From: Mangifera indica
Taxonomy: Eukaryota > Streptophyta > Magnoliopsida > Sapindales > Anacardiaceae
DNA: 64,000 nt
Assembly: GCF_011075055.1 (NCBI RefSeq)
Contig: NC_058149.1
Location: 8,996,449-9,060,448, forward strand
Reading direction: 5' to 3'
Part shown: piece after piece, positions 26,544-39,856 of the stretch
Position numbering within the stretch: the stretch's first letter is position 1
Layout of the letters: the number at the start of each line of letters is the position of its first letter
The notes under the pieces: generated by a model
The model's database searches: none
Seen by the model: only the letters and a program-made list of their open reading frames with translations
Told to the model about the DNA's origin: nothing
Made by a program: the position numbers and the translations under genes

Positions 26544-27487
26544 TGGTTTGTCATCGCCTTTTTAACTGTTGAACATGGTGATGTACCATATACATATACT
26601 TGAAAATTATGGAATATAGTATTTTGCCCATTTGTTTTTCACCTGGGCTTAGCAAACTGTATGTCCAATAGAACCTCTTTCATTTTGTTTAAGTATGCTC
26701 TTGGCTATGTAAATTTTTATATGTTTGTTTGTAGGGATAGGTGACCTCCGAGTTCAATTGCTCAGTGAGGTAATTATTTTCATGTTATTTCATCCGCATG
26801 GTTATTTAAAAGTGACAAATTTGCTAAGCTTTTAGACTCTTTTCAAGGTTATTTCATCTATTGTATTTTATTTAGTGTTTTCACACATGGTAATCAAATC
26901 ACATACTATATCATATATCAAAAATTTAATTTTTTTATATTATTTATCAAATATCATATCAAATGATATAATCTTTTAAAAATAAAATAATAAAATATGA
27001 TATCATTTTAAAAAATATTCTTAATATTCTTAAAAATTTATAATTTTGTATATATATATTTTTATTATATCATTATTTTCTCTTAAAAATATATCGATTT
27101 ATATCAATAATTTGTATCATATAACACAATACATTTACTGTATCGTATTAATTTAATACATTTTATGATATATATCGTTTTTTACTTATATTGTATTGTA
27201 ATATATATACCGAATATTATTCTTGATTTCATTAAAATTTCAACAACTCATGCGAGCACAAAGATTTTTAGTAAAATTTTATACTAGATAGGCACAATCA
27301 TAGAAATCGCACATACACAATGACACCGAAAAAGGAAAAGAACAGGAAAATCATAACTGAATCTGAATGAAAACATGCAAAAGGCAGCACAGAAATAACG
27401 GCAGAAACCATTGGGATGCTAACTTTTATGCGGCCATATTCCCATTGAAGCTGCTTCAATGGGAGCGCTTTATTCACGATAATTTGT
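26544..27487. other. Spacer between convergent PP2C and APM1 genes
   Basis: Contains both 3' untranslated regions. 26890-27230 is very AT-rich with many ATATC/GATAT steps and no coding sequence or clear repeat boundaries. Confidence 0.6.
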
Positions 27488-30400
27488 CTAGCATTTCCCG
27501 AATGCCAATTCCTTCACAGCCTCGGCCAGATGTTCTTCTTTCTCAACATTCTGAACCCATTTTGCGTTGATGCGAACCCTTTCGAGGCTTTGCTTCAAGG
27601 TTCTAGCAATTGAGGGCTTTGATCGGGTGGCAAAGAACTCCTCTATTTCAGCAGCCTTCTCGAATGAAGCAAACTGACCAAGGAGACAACACAAAGATAT
27701 AAACAACCAGAAAAAAATGTGAAAATGTAGCTTCGTCCACTCCTATTAACTCTATTAATATTTAAAAAATAAAAACAGATTTTAGAAATAATAAAGATCC
27801 AATAAGAAATGGAGAATAGGAAGAGTGGGAAGAGACAAACCGGTGAGACTACTGCACTGACAAAACGAGTTATGAGAAATCCAGAACCCCAGGTTTTTGA
27901 GATGTGCTCCCAGTTATCCTGTATTCCAAATTATAAAAAGAAGAATGAAGTGTGTATATATCATTGTTTATGGGGATTGTAACAATAGCAGAGTAACCCA
28001 ACAAGAACAAATCACTTGTGAAAAATCTTCTCCTTTGTTCAAAGTTTTCAGAAGATCACAGCATGAGTATGGAATAGAGCCGGATTATTACTTCCAGTAT
28101 GAAAGAGTCAGCTTCTTTGGTGAGTTTCTTCATCTCATAAATCTATGCCTAGAAGAAATTTATTCCATCTGATGGGCCATGGCCAGGATCTAACTTGACT
28201 TTTTACTCATATCCAGCTTTGACAGTTTAACAAAAAGTCCAAAATTTAAGCTACAATAACTCTCATCTGAAATCACAATATATTCCCTGAATTCTAAATA
28301 ATTTTTTTATTTCAATGCTAGAGATATTTGACAAATTGAGGTCTCTGGAATCAATGGCATCTGTTCATCCCAAAGCCCAAAATCATTGAGATTCACTTGC
28401 TCTCCAATGACATTTATTCTCTCCAAAACTTTTAATAACTAAAGGCTTGGAATTAATTGCAAGACAACCTTGCAATAAAATCTCACAATTCAACCGCCAG
28501 TTTTTTTCACAAGATTTGTACTCCCTAGAAGTCAAATTTGTAAGGTTTGTTAGTTCAGTTTCATTTCCAAGATATTTTCCCCTACAGTAGATAAAATTGC
28601 CAAATTTTACTTAATTTTAAACTATACAGTCCTATCTATGAGCAGAACATAATACAGACCTGTTTCTCTTTTCTTATAATTCTTCTTCTAAACTATTTTC
28701 TCCCTTAATCCTACTAAGATTGAGTTAAGAATTCTTGTATCTCCCACTTCAGTTTTCTATCTCATCACCCACAAATAATATGCAATGAACAATGATACGG
28801 AAAATGCAAAATCACATTTCCAATCAATATAATACCAACAGACAAAGCATGTACATGTCTATTAAACTTATTCTTCCATAATTAAATAGGTACTAGATAT
28901 GTTGATGAGTAAATACCTGAAGCCACTTCCAAGTTGTTTCACGCCCTTCTCTACTGACAGCAAGTCCAAAGACCGCATCTTGGCTGCGAACCTATATTAA
29001 ATTCAAAATTAAATGAGTAAATGAATAGCTTGATGTCAACTTTTAACCTCATCAATACAAAAGTACATAACAAGATACCTCAGAAGACAAAATAAAGTAC
29101 AGAACTTCAAGAATTATATCGACATCTGTGCAAGATGCTAATGAACCTGAAAAGCATAAGCAAATATGTAATTGCCACAAACTCTAATATTTCAAAATAT
29201 TTTGAATCACTTTAAAAAACGACTTTTCAATACCTAGAATACGTGTTTTCTCTTGACTTAGATCAGTCTCTCTATACACTCTCAGAAGAGATTCATAACC
29301 TGATCTGGCTGAGGAGCTGACTTTCTGCATAACTGCGACATATACTGCCTGCAGACAATTGTCTAATGAATAAGGGTTGTAATTCAAGGATACCAGTATA
29401 AAAATGAACTTCACAGCCATAAACCTTTCGTAAGTCAGGAGGGAGTAGGGGTGTATTTCTGTCTTCTAAGAAAGCATGGAATCGCTTGTTTGCTTTATTT
29501 AGAGTTTCATCATTTCCAAGCATAGCAAGAGCAGCTAAAATTTCTCCTCTCAACATTGCATCTAAATGACTTTCACCTTGTTTAGGATCCCAGCCAAGCC
29601 TCCTGTAATGAATTTATAGAAGTTAAAAATTAAAAACAAACGGACATTAATGCAGACCACAATAGGGTTTCTATTTGCAATAGCATCTTGATGAAAAGTT
29701 TAAACAAAAAAAAAAAAAGCATTAAATATGACAAACTATCTTAAGATTTAAAGTTTGACATTAACATAATGCAGTATGCAAGCTTACTCAACAGTTGATT
29801 AACTTATCCAAGATATACATAATTCTATATTTTGGAGTTGTCAATTTGTGCACAGCAAGATAAAAACTTAAATAATATTACAAACTAAAGAAGATAAGAA
29901 TACAGAAAATGTATTTCTTCTCTCTAGAGTGATATTTTCATCCCCATCTATGAACATATATCTTTCACATCTTCTATCACATGATGCTTTTATTCTAAAT
30001 CTTTTATCTCTGACATATTATTTCACTATAAACCTCTTAGTCTGACATAATAGTCCCTTCATTGGCATTTTATCAATTAAATACACATCCAAAAGCCTAC
30101 GTATGATGATCTCTCATCTAAGCAATGAAATTGTCTTGATATATATCCAGTATATTGCAACAGGACACAAGACTAATTGATGGAAGCATCTCAAAGTCAC
30201 TTTTTAAATATAACCGCCTGTTGGTTTCACTACCAATTATATCATTTCCAAATTCAAGGTGTATATTCATGTTTAAAAAGCTGTGGTAAATGGGAACTTC
30301 ATTTCCTTAAAAAATTGTAATCTAAGATTTTAAAAAGGAAACTCAATAATTTATATACGAGATACATACTCAGTAGAATACTGGAATAGGCTGATAAAAA

Positions 30401-33400
30401 ATTGTTTAACATAGTCCAGCAATTCAGATCTTGCATCAGCGACAATCCTCAGAACTTTATAGCTTATCTGTGAAACCAAACACATAATTATGTCTAAGCA
30501 ACTATATGAATAAAATTTACACATGATATGGAGGTGAACATTACATTAATCAAGTTTGACACCACGGTATACTCAGTTTCCTCCTGATAAGAACCCATCA
30601 AAGTAAGCAAAGAGGTCAGAGACAGCTGGCGAGCCATACAAAGAGCAAATGAATCATCCAAAATGCCTGTCAAGAATTAATATAATGTTGTTAAAGTTTC
30701 TCTTTGACCATCAAAGAAACAAATTAGGGGCAAGAAAATAGAAGTACCAAATCTGTCTGTTTCAGATAAGTTTTTCTTCTCTATTGCACTTCTAAGTTTA
30801 GCTGCAAGGCCCTCATCATATTTTACCCTGTAGAAACCGGACTGATTAACATTTAGTTTTATCCAAGTGCATGCTGTGTTACAGCCTTCTTTTAAAGAAC
30901 AACCCAGGAATTCATTGATGTCGAGAGTTTCTGACTTATTTTGCAATAAGAAATTCTTGTGCACATCATATGAACCGCAGCATAGTGTTATTGGGACAAT
31001 CCATTGTCCCTCCCCAGGAGAACCACTTGACAGGAATTGTGACTGTCATTTATTGAATCTACATGTTAGAGCACTACAGTTTTCAAAGTGAAATGTAATT
31101 GGAACTCACAACAGAATGCTAGAGCAGATGACTCATTGAAATAAGAGATATTAGATCGTGTTTTGAATTGTGGGTTGGTTGAGAAATCAAACATGAATAA
31201 ACCTGTTCAAATTCCAATTTCTGTTCTTTCACTTTTACAGAGATGACTGGATAGCCTTTCTGCTTTGTCCATGAGTTCATGAGCTTGTTGACAGGTTCAC
31301 CAGATCCCTCCTCAAGTGCAGCCCACAAGTCTTCAGTCTTCGCATTAGAGCAGGAAAATCTTTTTATATACGAAGCGAGCGACCGCTGATAGGAGAGATC
31401 AGGCATATCAAATTAAATAAACCCAACTTCCAGTGAGAAAAATCAATGACACAATAAAGTTTATAAATGTCAGAAGAAAAGGATGATAAGCACACTACAG
31501 GCAGAACATTAATTGAGTGATATAAATTGCACTTTCCAATTTCTTTCCATAGTCCTCATTTGGAGGATATCAACAACTAATGTATCTCCACTAATAGAGT
31601 TTCATAATAAAATTTGAGAATTCTTGATGAACTAGATATAACTTCTCTCATCCATAAAATTAATAGGCATTAAGCAAAAACTTTATATCAATTTTCAACT
31701 ATAATAAGTTAGATGGCCTCATGGATCCTAACCACTCTCCATGGTAGAAGAAAACATTCCCACAAGGTACCAGAGATCAGTTAGTAACAAAGAAACACAA
31801 GCAACTGCAAGAAGCAAAAATTCATAAATTCTATAGTCTAATTAATTCTTGCAGCCAATAATGAGACATGAAGCATTTCGTTATGAGGCCAAGTTTGTGA
31901 CAACACCACTGATGATATAGGTTAAAATTTCCCCATAAACAAGCTAAGGACATTGGCATCAGTATCTAATTATTTGCTAAAGAAAATAAATAAAGAAAAA
32001 GAAAAGCAAAGTAAATTCCCGTTTAAGGTCACAGAATGATATAGGTTAAAATTTCCTCATAAACAAGCTAAGGACATTAGCATCAGTATCTAATTATTCA
32101 CTAAAGAAAAAGAAAAGCAAAGTAAATTCCCGTCTAAGGTCACAGAATGTAGACAACTTTTATGGTACTTATGAAAATAGTACAAGGTTAGACTAATTTT
32201 GCAAAAACAAACAAGATTTAGTTGATGATTAGGAAGATCATGTGAATTGCACAAGAAACTTGAAACGCCACAAAAAGAATGACAAACCTGAAAGACTTCA
32301 GCACCCAGATAACTTTGTAGCATCCTGATGACAGATGCACCTTTTCTATAACTTATTGCATCAAATATTTCATCAATTTCACTAGCATGGTTTATATCTA
32401 CCTGGAAAGAACAACATGCTTAGAACATAACATACTAGAAGAACATACCTACTTCCTAAATGCACACATAATATACAGTATTTTATGATCAAATACCTCA
32501 ATTGGGTGGGATTCAGCAAGTCCATCCAGCCTAAGGCCCTCAGTAGATTCATCAAGAAACTGAGTCCATATTTTCCATTCAGGAAACAAGCTATCAGTTG
32601 CTAAATAGCTCACCTGCAAACAATCAATTACATAAAATTTATATGATTGTTCATGTTGTAACATATGTATGAAGCAAAGGATATACCCATGTTGCAAAAC
32701 CCTCATTAAGCCATAAGTGTGTCCACCATTCCATCGTTACAAGATTGCCAAACCATTGATGAGCCAATTCATGAGCTACTACAGTGGCGACCTTAACAGC
32801 AACCAATTAAAATAATTAATTTCTAAATATATTGTGGACTATGATTTAAACAATAGCTCCATCATTACAACACTCAAAGTATAAACAGACAATGAAACCA
32901 ACATTGAGAGATGAACACTACCCTTTGCTTGTTAGCAGCTGCCGAATGTTTATCATCATAAAGCAAAGCTGTTTCACGATAAGTGACTAACCCATAATTC
33001 TCCATAGCACCAGCAGCAAAATCAGGAATTGCAATCATATCCAATTTCGGAAGAGAGTATGGCACCGCAAAGTACCTGTAAAAGTTAGCATAACTGATTT
33101 GATACCAAATAGCAGATAACATGTTCTAAGTAACAAAAACAGAAACTAATAGTAACAAGTAATCATAATTTATGAGGTCTGTCAGTTTGTATTTGTCGGT
33201 ATACATGAAGGCTGAGACTAGATAGCAATATATGATATGATGAGGTGATGGTGAAACATACTCTCTATACAGTTCAAGTGTCTTCACAGCGACATACAGA
33301 GCAAATTTCCCTTGATCAGCCTTCCCAACTTGACAGTACACTCGCACTTTGATACCTTGGCAAAGAGTTGTGCAAGTTCACACAATAATGAAAATTGTAA

Positions 33401-35221
33401 ACCATAAAAAATCAGAAGAACGTAGAGTATAACCATACCATCAGATGTGTGATCTTCCACATAATCAAACAAACCAATAACAACTGCCACCAAATAAGTA
33501 GACATTATTGGTGATTCTTGATACGAAATTGTCTTTTTATGCCCATTCACTTTCTCCTCAATGATTGGCATGTTGGACAGAGCCACTAGTTCGGATGGCA
33601 CATCCAGTGTGATCTTGAATGTAGCCTGCAATACCAAGTGCCAATAAATACTTAAATATACATAAAAAAGGGAATCAAACATGAGATTAACCTCAGTAGA
33701 TTATAACTGATAAAATGATAAATTTTGAAGTCTTAGTTTGCAATTGTGATACCTTGCAAGCAGGTTCATCCCAACAAGGAAAGCATCGCCGAGCATCAGC
33801 TGGCTCAAATTGTGTAACTGCCATATTTTTCTTCTGACCATTATGCTCATAAGTACTGACGAGAAGATAGCTTAAAAATCAGGACTAATAGTACTTTAAC
33901 CTTGTAATATAACTAGGACAAAAAGAAAAAGAATTGCTATATTATAAATATTATCCTAAACTAAGAAAATTTCTCACTACAACTAAGCTGTATAGTTGCA
34001 CACGTCAAGGGTTGTGAAAATTTTTAATTTTGCAGTCCCAACTCCATGCTAATCCAGAATAAGCTAAGATTTGAAGTTTCTTATTATATTAGCTTTCCAC
34101 ACCTCAAAAGTAAATAGACATTATTCTCTATAGAATATAAGAAAAAGAAAACAATTGGGGAGCTCATTTTTAGTTTCTTGTATTTTCAGTCTATATTTTT
34201 TTCAAAATTGTAAGCTACATACACATACACATATGCTCATTTTTAGTTTCCTGTATTTTCACTCTCTAACTCTAATTCTAGAAAACCAATTTGATAATCT
34301 TTTCAAGAACTGTCCCTCCCAATTCCCTTCAAAATGTCTTTAATAACTTAAACTTCCCGTTTAAAAATTATGTCAACTCATATTTCTATATTTTCCAAGC
34401 AATTGAACGAAAACCTCTTCAAAATGCATGAAAAAGGTAAATCAATTTATAGATTTAAATATTCAATATCCATTTTCTTTTCTCAGTGCACATCTTGTAA
34501 TCTGTAAACAACCAAAGAGAAAGTTCGAATCAGTCACCTTCTATAGAATCCTTTCATTTTTTCATTCAACACTCCCTCAAATCCAATAGCCAAAACACCC
34601 ATCCCAGCTGGAAGGTTCTCGGAAAACTCCAACACCAAAATCTCGTCACCCTCCACCAACTCAACTTTGATAGGCTCGAACACCTGTTTAAAAATCCATT
34701 GACTCAGTAAAATACATTCAGTCATTAAAATATCAATCATCAAAACATCACATAAAAAAAATTTTTTAAAAAAAAATGTCAGTGTCTTATGTTAAAGTCG
34801 AGTTTGACAGCTGAAAAACCACAAATACAGTCTAAGTATCCTAGTGAAAAAAACCAAAAAAAATAATAGTCCTTTCATTATATCCCAGCTCGAAATACTT
34901 ACTTCTTAATAAAATGATTCATTCATCGATCATTATCCACTAACTTGAACGAAAAGATTTAGTTTCATATAATTAAACGAAAGAGTTGTTAAAATTTGAA
35001 ATTACCTTGGAAGAAGATTTGGTTGCGAATGATACAGATCGGTTGTTGATGGATAGTTCGGCAGCATTGAGGACGATGAAGCGAGTGGTTTCGACGATGT
35101 CGAGGTCGATGGATACGGAGCCGGTGAACCGGCAGGAATTGAGGTCTGGATTGAGAAAAATATCGTATCGCTTGGGGACTGCGAATTTCGGGAGACGAGG
35201 TTGCCCCTTGAATTGATCCAT
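27488..35221 (-). CDS. APM1: Aminopeptidase M1 (M1-family zinc metallo-aminopeptidase)
   Basis: Puromycin-sensitive-type M1 aminopeptidase that removes N-terminal residues; Arabidopsis APM1 is membrane-associated and needed for auxin transport and root development. Nineteen exons join in frame to 877 residues (Arabidopsis: about 879): 35006-35221, 34538-34683, 33753-33855, 33439-33625, 33262-33355, 32922-33075, 32687-32791, 32497-32613, 32288-32401, 31203-31385, 30748-31042, 30545-30666, 30370-30467, 29425-29602, 29234-29348, 29079-29146, 28917-28991, 27841-27918 and 27488-27673. Catalytic signatures: the exopeptidase motif GAMENYG (exon 6) and, all in exon 7, the zinc site HELAH with the distal Glu in LNEGFATW. 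The protein starts [16 protein letters not shown] and lacks a clear signal peptide, as in the family. All junctions are GT-AG. The C-terminal ERAP1-like helical domain is complete. No lesion seen. Confidence 0.97.
31914..32149. repeat. Two-copy tandem repeat (124-base unit) in an APM1 intron
   Basis: Copies 31914-32037 and 32038-32149 both start GATATAGGTTAAAATTTCC and end AAGGTCACAGAATG. The second lacks about 12 bases in the A-rich middle. The repeat lies in the intron between exons 9 and 10, so the protein is not affected. Confidence 0.9.
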
Positions 35222-35949
35222 TGCTTAAACTCGAGTTTTGAAGTCAAGTAAAAGAGTTGAAATGGGAAAGCTAGTGAAGAAAGAATGTGGTCGGGTTTAT
35301 AAATAGATTGCTCTGTGTTCTATCCTAAATACGACGGCGTTTTATTCTCCGCATCCTTATCCCTGCACAAACAAAACGAGAAGGACGATAATTCTTTATT
35401 ATTCGTATTTATATTATCCAAACTCGAATATAAAAAGATAAAAGAAGGTAGTTAAATTTGGAATTTATCCAACTTAATATAATTAATTAAAAAAAAATCC
35501 AACTCCAATGAGTATTTCATTAAAATAATAATAATAATAATACAAGTTTTTTATACTATAAGAAATATTTTATATATACTGCCCTTAAATTTGGTTGATT
35601 TTAAAAAAATAATTATTAATATTAGGTACAATTATAAAATAGTAAATATTGATAAAGTTAAAAAAATATTTATAAAACTAATTAGATAATTTTAAATTAA
35701 AGTTAAAATAATATTCAATCATATGGTAATATATATAAGTATATATTTATTTATATATTAAAATAAATATATATAATATTATTCTAAAAATATATCTACG
35801 AGATTGAAGAATAAAGTGCAATCATTCTTTTCTTTTTCCTTTATTTCTTGTACAATTTTATGTGAAGATTGTGTGGTAAGTATCAATGCCAAACCATTAT
35901 GATTGGAAGTAAGCTGCTTTAACTACAAGTATTTGATTTCTTCTCCATC
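35222..35949. promoter_or_regulatory. APM1 upstream region
   Basis: 35222-35400 should hold the APM1 leader and core promoter; no TATA box is assigned. 35640-35790 holds one more AT-rich half-palindrome of the MITE type seen at 20024 (TTTTAAATTAAAGTTAAAATAATATTC and flanks). Confidence 0.45.
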
Positions 35950-36018
35950 AAGCCAAGTAGTTTCTCATTGACTAAATTACATTTTCCTACTTATCAAGCC
36001 AAGTTAATTTCTCATTGA

Positions 36019-36743
36019 GTAAATTACATTTTCCCACCGAAAGTTTGCCCTAAAAACACTTTGTTGTCTATTAGTAGTATAAATAACACTTTTTTATCCA
36101 AAATTTTACACATCAAAATCGAACATCTTAAATATCAAATTTGAAAATTTTTATTTACACCCCTAAAACTTTAGCCACCATTCACCTATAATTCACCATC
36201 GCTAACAGTGGAGTCAATGTTGGATGTAATGGGAAATGTTCATATTGGTGGGACGAGCTATTGAAAGTTGTAATCAACGTTAGAGGTAATAAAAAAAAAA
36301 AATCAACGTATGGAAAGAGTTGTCAAAGTTCGTCAATGTAAAAATGAAATAAAAACAATAATATTATTGACAGAATAATCTAGAGATTGATAAATTGATA
36401 TTGGAAGTGTTTGTGGAAGCTTAATTAATGCTAGAAATGAGTCATTGGAGGTGAGATTGTCAATCGAGCTTCAAAGAAGACAAGGTATGAGTGAAAGAAA
36501 ATGAGAAGAAAATGATTTTAATTTTAATTTAATATTTAAAATAATTTTTTTAATTTTTATTAATTTAGGATAATATGATAATTTTGAAAAGTTAAATAAT
36601 TAGGAATAGTATATTAATTTTACATCTTAACACAGTTTTACATTGTTAATATAATTTGATTTTGGGTAAGGATGTGCATTTATGTTACATAAGAGTGGAA
36701 AAGGCTCTTAAACGAAACCTTGGGTGGGAACAGGTTATTCACT
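36019..36743. mobile_element. Inverted-repeat element inside duplication copy 1
   Basis: The left end AGTAAATTACATTTTCCCACC then GAAAGTTTGCCC is answered by the inverse GGGTGGGAACAGGTTATTCACT at the right. It is the same family as 21502-22155 and 44035-44500. Confidence 0.5.
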
Positions 36744-37049
36744 CTTTCTTATTTACTTTTTTTTTTTTTTTTTAATCTTTAACAATTGCTTTTGCCTATT
36801 TGTAGTCAATAAATTGTATTCTTCAAATTCCAAGAGGATCAAATGTCTCTTTTAAAAGCGATCCTAATAGTTGAAATAAAAGGCTCTATGTGGTAATTAT
36901 CTATCTTTACTGCTCATTTCACCCATAAGCCTTGGTGGGAATAAGTCTTTATTAAAGGAATAAAATAATAATACTATTTTAGAATATTAAAATTTCCCTG
37001 TCGTCCAATAACAATAGTTTGACATGGACAATGCACTACATGAATTATA

Positions 37050-37225
37050 AGGAATAAAATTAATAAAATTATATGGGTATGTAATTTAAGTATATAAACA
37101 ATACCATTATCATATAATTAAGTAATTTTAAATTAAAAATAAAATAATACATAATTATATAATAACAGATTATTTATATATACAGATTATGTATAAAAAA
37201 AGTATATATATAAAATTACTTGAAT
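37050..37225. mobile_element. Palindromic AT-rich MITE in duplication copy 1
   Basis: ATTATCATATAATTAAGTAA, a TTTTAAATTAAAAATAAAATA centre and the inverted arm. The duplicate lies at about 39005-39180. Confidence 0.45.
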
Positions 37226-37905
37226 AAAATAAGAAACAACTATGCTATAAACAATTTATATTCTTTATTTTTGTGGATATACATTTTTTTAAATTCATAA
37301 AACATCTATCTAAAATCATAAATTATCAAAGATTTTCTTAAAGTTTTTAATATTATTGAGTGAATTAAATGATATTCAATTATGATCCAGTATAATTAAA
37401 TCAAACATCTTAAATAGAAAATTAACAATTATAATAAAAACCCAAAATAAGGAATGACGGGGATTTGATACCACATTGTTAGAAGATAGTTTACGTTTAA
37501 TTTTCTAACAAATTGTGCATAATTTTTCATTTGATAATAAAACCCTTTGTTTTTTAAATGGGTGTTCATATAATTTTTCAATAATTATGTGCATAATTGT
37601 TGATCTTGGGTAACCAAAATCGATTATATCAAACTATAAAATTTTGGATGAAGGTAAATTTGGTTTAAGATTACATAAGTTTTAACTATCTTTTTGTTTA
37701 GATAATATAATCTAGATGATAAAGTAGACAACATTTTTTAATATACACTTTCGATTAGAGTCATTACAAGTAATACAAAAAAATTTTAAAAAAAATTATT
37801 GTTTTTACTCATAGTCTTGATGTGGTATCCATTAGGTCATATTTGTTTGGAACTAAACAAATTTCTTGTCAAATTTGCTTGAAATCAAAGCATCATGAAT
37901 ACATA

Positions 37906-39856
37906 AAGCCAAGTAGTTTCTCATTGAGTAAATTACATTTTCCTACTTATAAAGCCAAGTTAGTTTCTCATTGAGTAAATCACATTTTCCCGCTGAAAGT
38001 TTGCCCTAAAAACACTTTGTTGTCTATTAGTAGTATAAATAACACTTTTTTACCCAAAATTTTACACATCAAAATCAAACATCTTAAACATCAAATTTGG
38101 AAATTTTTATTTACACCCCTAAAACTTCAGCCACCATTCGCCTATAATTTACTATCGTTAATAGTGGAGTCAATGTTGGATGTAATGGGAAAGGTTCATA
38201 TTGGTGGGATGAGCTATTGAAAGTTACAATCAACGTCGGAGGTAATAAAAAAGAAGATCGATGTATGGAAAGAGCTGTCAAAGTTTGTCAATGTAAAAAT
38301 GAGAGGAAAACAATAATATTATTAAAAGAATAATCTAGAGATTGATAGATTGATATTGGAAGTGTTTGTGGAAGCTGAATTAATGCTAGAGATGAGTCAT
38401 TGGAGGTGAGATTGTCAATTGGGCTTCAAGAAAGACAGAGGTATGAGTTAAAGAAAAATAAAAGAAAATGATTTTAATTGTAATTTAATATTTAAAATAA
38501 TTTTTTAATTTTTATTAATTTAGGATAATATGATAATTTTGAAAAGTTAAATAGTTAGGAACAACATATTAATTTTACATCTTAACACAGTTTTACATTG
38601 TTAATATAATTTGATTTTGGGTAAGAATATACATTTATGTTACATAAGAGTGGGAAACGGCTTTTAACCAAAACCTTGGGTGGGAACAGGTAATTCACTC
38701 TTTCTCATTTACTTTTTTTTTTTTTTTTAAATCTTTAACAATTGCTTTTACCTATTTGTAGTCAATAAATTGTATTCTTCAAATTCCAAAAGGATCAAAT
38801 GTCTCTTTTAAAAGCAATCCTAGTAGTTGAAATAAAAGGCTCTATGTGGTAATTATCTATCTTTACTGCTCATTTCACCTATAAGCCTTGGTGGGAATAA
38901 GTCTTTATTAAAGGAATAAAATAATAATACTATTTTAGAATATTAAAATTTCCCTGTCGTCCAATAACAATAGTTTGACATGGACAATGCACTACATGAA
39001 TTATAAGGAATAAAATTAATAAAATTATATGGGCATGTAATTTAAGTATATAAACAATATCATTATCATATAATTAAGTAATTTTAAATTAAAAATAAAA
39101 TAATACATAATTATATAATAACAGATTATTTATATATACAGATTATGTATAAAAAAAGTATATATATAAAATTACTTGAATAAAATAAGAAACAACTATG
39201 CTATAAACAATTTATACTCTTTATTTTTGTGGATATACATTTTTTTAAATTCATAAAACATCTATCTAAAATCATAAATTATCAAAGATTTTCTTAAAGT
39301 TTTTAATATTATTGAGTGAATTCAATGATATTCAATTATGATCTAATATAATTAAATCAAACATCTTGAATAGAAAATTAACAATTATAATAAAAAACCA
39401 AAATAAGGAATGACGGGGATTTGATACCACATTGTTAGAAGATAGTTTACGTTTAATTTTCTAACAAATTGTGCATAATTTTTCATTTGATAATAAAACC
39501 TTTTGGTTTTTAAATGGGTGTTCACATAATTTTTCAATAATTATGTGCATCATTGTTGATTTTGGGTAACCAAAATCGATTATATCAAAGCATAAAATTT
39601 TGGATGAAGGTAAATTTGGTTTAAGATTGCATAAGTTTTAACTATCTTTTTGTTTAGATAATATAATCTAGATGATAAAGTAGACAACATTTTTTAATAT
39701 ACATTTTCGATTAGAGTCACTACAAGTAATACAAAAAAAAAAAATTTATTGCTTTTACTCATAGTCTTGATGTGGTATCCATTAGGTCATATTTGTTTGA
39801 AACTAAACAAATTTCTTGTCAAATTTGCTTGAAATCAAAGCATCATGAATATATAA
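37906..39856 (+). repeat. 1.95-kb tandem duplication, copy 2
   Basis: Head-to-tail copy of 35950-37905, ending at GCATCATGAATATATAAA. It contains the matching inverted-repeat element at about 37975-38699. Divergence of a few percent by eye, spread evenly, points to one old event rather than an assembly error, where copies would be identical. Confidence 0.93.
37975..38699. mobile_element. Inverted-repeat element inside duplication copy 2
   Basis: Counterpart of 36019-36743 with the same ends (AGTAAATCACATTTTCCC left, GGGTGGGAACAGGTAATTCACT right). Confidence 0.5.

Larger units (their letters stand above)
35950..37905 (+). repeat. 1.95-kb tandem duplication, copy 1
   Basis: Starts AAGCCAAGTAGTTTCTC and runs to the start of the second copy at 37906. 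The two copies align base for base over nearly their whole length, with scattered substitutions and few small indels. No open frame over about 60 codons is shared, so it is non-coding. It contains an inverted-repeat element (36019-36743) and a palindromic AT-rich MITE (about 37050-37225). Confidence 0.93.

Noticed and set aside
35950..39856. The tandem copies as two LTRs of one retrotransposon
   Set aside because: There is no internal region between them, no TG..CA ends and no primer site, so a tandem duplication is the better reading.
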